A model generated the notes under the pieces. That model was not told where the DNA came from and did not search any database. It worked only from the letters and a program-made list of their open reading frames with translations. From the NCBI RefSeq assembly GCF_004551525.1, contig NZ_SATR01000028.1, forward strand, positions 1 through 64,000: DNA of 64,000 nt. The letters are read 5' to 3'. This DNA is from Vibrio ouci (lineage in GTDB: Bacteria; Pseudomonadota; Gammaproteobacteria; Enterobacterales; Vibrionaceae). The translations under genes were made by a program, and so were the position numbers. Of the stretch, positions 61,275 through 64,000 are shown piece after piece; within the stretch, counting starts at the first letter, position 1; each line of letters opens with the position of its first letter.

Positions 61275-61877
61275 ATGAACAAAGCCTTTGTCATCCGTGC
61301 TCGCGCCGCATCCACTGACCATAACACGTTTGTTGCAGGAGTCGGCGGTGACGCTCACTCCGAAATTCTTGCCCACGTATTGATGAACGCGATTTTTACC
61401 GCGCAATCTCATCGTGATGATGTGACGGTCTATCTAGTTATTGAAAGTACAGCAGATTTCTCACGTACCCTACGTTTTGATTCTAGCCAACTTCGTAATA
61501 TTGGTGGCTTTCATGAGTCGGCTCTGATCGCTTTGATCGCCAAAGGGTTACAACACTCGGTTGGCATGAAGAAAGAAGAGCAGCTCGATGTGTCTGAAGG
61601 GTTAAGTGTTGAAACAGTGAGTTTTGAAAAACTGGTTCAACGTTTAGCAGAGGAATACACGCTTTACTTACTTGATAAGAAAGGGACGGATATTCGTGAC
61701 GAACCGTTCAGCGGCCCGGCTTGTTTTATCCTAACTGACCACATTCCTATGCCTAAAAAGAGTTGGAACAGTCTCAAGCGTTTAGGTACGCAGAAGGTGA
61801 GTCTTGGCCCTCAAATGCTATTTGCGTCTCAATGTATCGTGCTTATCCATAATGAGTTTGATCGACGTGGGTTCTGA
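61275..61877 (+). CDS. TrmY-like SPOUT methyltransferase (UPF0217/DUF358)
   Basis: Protein of 200 residues. The start is MNKAFVIRARAASTDHNTFV, and the SPOUT knot is suggested by CFILTDHIPMP, KVSLGPQMLFASQCIVLIHN. Archaeal TrmY makes N1-methylpseudouridine at tRNA position 54; the role of bacterial members is not established. ATG 61275 is chosen over a TTG at 61230. It lies directly downstream of another SPOUT methyltransferase gene and may be co-transcribed. A terminator follows. Confidence 0.8.
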   Translation: MNKAFVIRARAASTDHNTFVAGVGGDAHSEILAHVLMNAIFTAQSHRDDVTVYLVIESTADFSRTLRFDSSQLRNIGGFHESALIALIAKGLQHSVGMKKEEQLDVSEGLSVETVSFEKLVQRLAEEYTLYLLDKKGTDIRDEPFSGPACFILTDHIPMPKKSWNSLKRLGTQKVSLGPQMLFASQCIVLIHNEFDRRGF

Positions 61878-61913
61878 GCGATTTAGTTAATCAAACCAAA
61901 CGTGATAGTAGAG

Positions 61914-61942
61914 CGCAGTGATGACAAATCACTGCGTTTTTT
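61914..61942 (+). terminator. Terminator after the TrmY-like gene
   Basis: CGCAGTGAT pairs with ATCACTGCG around a short loop, followed by TTTTTT. The hairpin recurs at 63461-63492 as part of a segmental duplication. Confidence 0.9.
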
Positions 61943-62093
61943 ATTTTGAGCAGATGGAATTTTTTATTGAGTTGGTTCCACAACTGATAGACTTCACCGG
62001 TCGACAAACTGCAGCGATACCTTAACCAGTCAAAAGTAACGCGAGCTCTCAGTCATTTCTTTTCCCCTTCCATCCTTTGCTCGTCCTTTCCTG

Positions 62094-62134
62094 CGTCATT
62101 CCATAGACTGACGAAGGAAGGAGTAGGGAATCTC
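62094..62134 (-). repeat. Intergenic element, copy 3
   Basis: On the minus strand it reads GAGATTCCCTACTCC and ends GGAATGACG. ATTCCcTA pairs with TAtGGAAT. Confidence 0.7.
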
Positions 62135-62288
62135 TCTAAGTTTTTCGATTTGCCTTTAAAACGCAGGGCTCTTTCGTTGCGTGAGGTGGTTCTGAATTGT
62201 TTGTGCCCAAAGTTTGCTAGGGTATTAAAAAGAGGTCGATGACCCAGCTCCTTACAAACTATATATTCAATTTGATAAAAAATATTTT

Positions 62289-62502
62289 CTAGTACTTGAT
62301 TCGCACTTTTTTAACTTGAACCAGATCTTCTTTCTTCCATTGTTTTTCAAAATAACTCCTCCAAAACAACACCAGCTTGGCCATTGACAACTCTTTGGAG
62401 AAGACTATTCACCTTCACTCTTTCAGTGATTGAAGTCTGTTTATTTTGAATAGTTTTACTTTTATTAAATCTATTCTCGTTATTAACTGTTTGATTAGAC
62501 AT
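62289..62502 (-). pseudogene. Unknown reading frame behind a duplicated cold-shock leader
   Basis: From ATG 62502 a 51-codon frame runs to TGA at 62347. The first four codons (MSNQ) and the leader are copies of those of the neighbouring cold-shock gene, but the rest (TVNNENRFNKSKTIQNKQTS...) is unrelated to cold-shock proteins. One frame away, coding-like sequence continues with WRSYFEKQWKKEDLVQVKK to a stop at 62289. A single-base deletion would join the two into about 70 residues, so a frameshifted gene is likely. The 51-residue product might still be made. Function unknown. Confidence 0.5.
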
Positions 62503-62657
62503 ATTATGCCCCTAATAAAAATTAAAATTAAGGTGCACTGAACATAGGTATTATTTTTAGGATAGAGAATTAAGGGAGGTTACAGAGAGAAACTTGCTAG
62601 GGATGACGCTGAAAAACTTTCTTTATATTTTATCTTGAAACAACTATTTGTCAGAGC
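62492..62657 (-). repeat. Duplicated cold-shock leader, copy 1
   Basis: This segment matches 62909-63073 at most positions, including the motifs AGGTGCACTGAACATAGGTA and AGAGAAACTTGCTA. It covers the 5' untranslated leader and the first codons of a cold-shock gene. Confidence 0.85.
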
Positions 62658-62692
62658 AACTTCCTTACCACACGAATAATGATAAGGAAGTT
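62658..62692 (-). terminator. Hairpin after the cold-shock gene
   Basis: AACTTCCTTA pairs with TAAGGAAGTT across 15 bases. No T run follows on the minus strand, so termination by it alone is uncertain. Confidence 0.4.
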
Positions 62693-62709
62693 AAAATTCA
62701 ACTGTAAGA

Positions 62710-62919
62710 CTAAAGTGCCGTTACATTTTCAGCTTGAAGACCTTTTGGTCCTTTACCTATGGTAAAGGAAACCTTTTCTCCCTCAACAAGTTTCTTAAAC
62801 CCATCACCTAAAATGCTTCGGAAATGAACAAATAAATCATCGCCATTTTCTTGAGAAATGAAACCGAAACCTTTAGTTTCGTTAAACCACTTTACTGTAC
62901 CAATTGCTTGATTAGACAT
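62710..62919 (-). CDS. Cold-shock protein (CspA family)
   Basis: Single-stranded nucleic acid-binding protein of 69 residues acting as an RNA chaperone. The five-stranded OB fold has RNP1 KGFGFI and RNP2 DLFVHF in order, and starts GTVKWFNETKG. The ATG at 62919 is preceded by a long AT-rich leader (to about 63073), as in cold-inducible csp mRNAs where leader folding controls translation. A copy of this leader lies downstream, attached to another frame. Confidence 0.95.
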   Translation of the reverse strand: MSNQAIGTVKWFNETKGFGFISQENGDDLFVHFRSILGDGFKKLVEGEKVSFTIGKGPKGLQAENVTAL

Positions 62920-63073
62920 ATTATGCCCCTTATGAAATTAAAATTAAGGTGCACTGAACATAGGTATTATTTTGGAGATAGGGAATTAAGGGAGATACAG
63001 AGAGAAACTTGCTAAGGATGACGCTGGAAAACTTACTTTATATTTTTATCTTTAAACAACTCTTTGTCAGAGC
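62909..63073 (-). promoter_or_regulatory. Leader of the cold-shock gene (duplicated segment, copy 2)
   Basis: This is the long 5' leader and first codons of the cold-shock gene, expected to act as a temperature-sensitive translation switch. It matches copy 1 at 62492-62657. Confidence 0.7.
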
Positions 63074-63224
63074 GACAGCAACTATACAGGTTTGAATAAT
63101 TAAAGATAGGTTTATTTTCATTTATTTTTTCTAACGATGAATGGCGTAGATCCTGTATACGCGATGTGAGTTGGTTTGTACCCATTAAGGTTCTGTCCAA
63201 ACAAAAGTCCGCAGTAGACTTTTA

Positions 63225-63265
63225 GAGATCCCCAACTCACTCGTTCCTCGTTCTTGAGGATGACG
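63225..63265 (+). repeat. Intergenic element, copy 4
   Basis: Begins GAGATCCCCAACTC and ends GAGGATGACG; ATCCcCAA pairs with TTGaGGAT. Confidence 0.7.
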
Positions 63266-63272
63266 GTATCAA

Positions 63273-63299
63273 AAGGGCTGACGTATTACGCCAGCCCTT
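63273..63299. terminator. Strong terminator without an intact gene
   Basis: AAGGGCTG pairs with CAGCCCTT, with an inner CGT/ACG continuation. TTTT follows on the minus strand and AAAATTTT on the plus strand. It probably served a minus-strand gene whose last codons remain at 63318-63359. Confidence 0.75.
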
Positions 63300-63317
63300 C
63301 AAAATTTTGTGCTTTTG

Positions 63318-63359
63318 CTACTTCTCTAACATACCCAACTTATCAGGCACGCCATTCCA
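63318..63359 (-). pseudogene. Possible 3' tail of a lost minus-strand gene
   Basis: Fourteen codons read on the minus strand encode WNGVPDKLGMLEK followed by a stop at 63318, placed just before the terminator at 63273. The frame abuts the duplicated methyltransferase fragment, as expected at a deletion junction. The stretch is very short, so this is tentative. Confidence 0.3.
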
Positions 63360-63440
63360 GTTTTCGGTGGCGCAGAGTCATTGAACGTAGCAATGGCGAC
63401 AGGCATTATCCTGGATAACCTACGCTGTCAGCACAGCTAA
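63354..63440 (+). pseudogene. Duplicated 3' end of the SpoU methyltransferase gene
   Basis: The 87 bases encode IPVFGGAESLNVAMATGI... and a stop, matching 61098-61184 at 77 of 87 positions. Nine codons differ, seven of them silently. No upstream part of the gene is present. The mostly silent differences show that the sequence diverged as a functional gene before this fragment came to lie here. Confidence 0.85.
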
Positions 63441-63459
63441 TAGTTGGTACAGAACGTAC

Positions 63460-63753
63460 AAAAAGCGCAGTGATGGCCAATCACTGCGCTTTTTTGTTTT
63501 GAGCTGATGAATTTCTAATTGAGTTGGTTCAACAGCACTAGACTGCACCGCTCGACAAACAGCAGTGATGTCTTAACCAGTAAAAAGCAACGCGAGCTTT
63601 CTGTCACTCTCACTCCCGTCATTTTCTAGCCCTCTCTTCGTCATTCCATAGACTGACGAAGGAAGGAGTAGGGAATCTCTCTAAGTTTTTCGATTTGCCT
63701 TTAAAACACAGGGCTCTTTCGTTGCGTGAGGTTGTTCTGAATTGTTTGTGCCC
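63460..63753 (+). repeat. Second copy of the duplicated flank
   Basis: Matches 61912-62208, including the terminator hairpin (63461-63492: AAAAGCGCAGTGAT against ATCACTGCGCTTTT) and the intergenic element at 63639. In this copy the hairpin follows the methyltransferase end directly; the TrmY-like gene is absent. Confidence 0.8.
63639..63679 (-). repeat. Intergenic element, copy 5
   Basis: Identical in sequence to copy 3 (minus-strand GAGATTCCCTACTCC ... GGAATGACG), as expected for part of the duplicated flank. Confidence 0.7.
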
Positions 63754-64000
63754 CATTATTGGCTAGACTTTTTAATCATTCACACCCTGTTCACGGTTTT
63801 TTTCAATACCAAAAGTTATCCATTCTTCTCATGCTATTGGCTGTTAATCCTCGAGATGTAATACGGGGTGAAAGTCCTTAGTTCGTTGTTCCTTTTAAGT
63901 TCAATTGGGTATATCTTTTTAACTCTCTGATTTTTAGAATTTTCGTATCTGAGTTACCCACATATGGAAGAAATATATAGATTTAGAAATCTTAAAGCAT

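Larger units (their letters stand above)
61878..62346. other. Gene-free region, first copy of a duplicated flank
   Basis: Bases from about 61912 to 62208 match 63460-63753. The shared segment contains the terminator hairpin, a TTGAGTTGGTTC block, the intergenic element at 62094 and the GGGCTCTTTCGTTGCGTGAG block. The remaining bases up to 62346 include the end of a frameshifted reading frame on the minus strand (see 62289). Confidence 0.7.
62920..64000. other. Repeat-rich region with no intact gene
   Basis: Apart from the cold-shock leader, this stretch holds a hairpin AAAAGTC/GACTTTT (63203-63223), an intergenic element at 63225, a strong terminator at 63272, a short protein-tail-like frame at 63318, the duplicated methyltransferase 3' end at 63354, and the duplicated flank to 63753. 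From 63760 to the end I see no feature that I can support. Confidence 0.7.

Noticed and set aside
61900..63760. Repeats near the right end considered as a CRISPR array or integron cassette array
   Set aside because: The repeats are not regularly spaced, are of several unrelated kinds and in both orientations; there are no cas or integrase genes and no attC-like sites.
63861..63895. GGGGTGAAAGTCC-like phrase near the right end, reminiscent of group II introns
   Set aside because: No reverse transcriptase frame, domain V hairpin or boundary sequence is visible in the remaining bases.

Overview
The window looks like a stretch of a Vibrio chromosome, most likely the second chromosome. The basis is the malT / malP-malQ-glgB arrangement, an MdtL-YidZ pair, a UPF0217/TrmY-type protein next to a SpoU methyltransferase, a cold-shock gene with a long leader, and short intergenic GAGATyCCCwACTC...GGAATGACG elements that I associate with vibrios. 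Assignment to genus comes from gene content and protein resemblance only; no search was run. There are no rRNA or tRNA genes, no CRISPR array and no intact insertion sequence.

Layout. 1-7 kb: a four-gene ABC importer operon on the minus strand, divergent from a cytoplasmic glycerophosphodiesterase, a ROK-type regulator and a 2H-phosphoesterase-like protein. 7-11.5 kb: a periplasmic alkylsulfatase with a small secreted partner, then an orphan napGH iron-sulfur pair. 11.7-23 kb: a RimK-type ligase lacking a normal start codon, then the maltodextrin/glycogen block (malT on minus; malP, malQ, glgB on plus) with CRP-like and MalT-like sites between malT and malP. 23-33 kb: a mixed accessory stretch (START protein, arfB, TetR/reductase pair, frameshifted VOC protein, proline iminopeptidase-like hydrolase, CatB acetyltransferase, large metallopeptidase-like lipoprotein, DUF2867, pirin). 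33-44 kb: a lone type IV pilin-like protein, then a coherent sigma-54 regulon: a DctB/DctD-type two-component system, a secreted glycerophosphodiesterase, an M28 peptidase and a PhnD-PhnC-PhnE-PhnE importer. 44-52 kb: HAD phosphatase, AraC-type regulator and TonB receptor with Fur-like boxes, a kdgK remnant next to eda, and a CDGSH/glutamate-synthase fusion. 52-61 kb: a large secreted protein of unknown function, mdtL-yidZ, an M23 endopeptidase, an amino-acid-type binding protein and an HD hydrolase. 61-64 kb: two SPOUT methyltransferases, then a rearranged, repeat-rich, nearly gene-free region around a cold-shock gene.

The strongest system-level observation is in 34-44 kb. Both the glycerophosphodiesterase gene and phnD carry a GG-N10-GC sigma-54 promoter. 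Each is preceded by a shared 18-bp element (right half ATGACCCA or TTGACCCA), and in both cases the element starts exactly 78 bp before the GG. The sigma-54 activator encoded alongside, whose stop codon lies 5 bp before the first element, is the natural candidate to bind it. I read this as a phosphodiester or phospho-alcohol scavenging regulon: the enzyme works in the periplasm and the importer brings in the product. A second glycerophosphodiesterase/importer cluster at 0-7 kb appears to use the opposite logic, with import first and hydrolysis in the cytoplasm.

The right end carries traces of rearrangement. A diverged 3' end of the SpoU methyltransferase gene and its downstream flank are duplicated about 2.2 kb away. 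The cold-shock leader and first four codons are duplicated in front of an unrelated reading frame. Start codons below were moved where a ribosome binding site or family alignment favours a different position.
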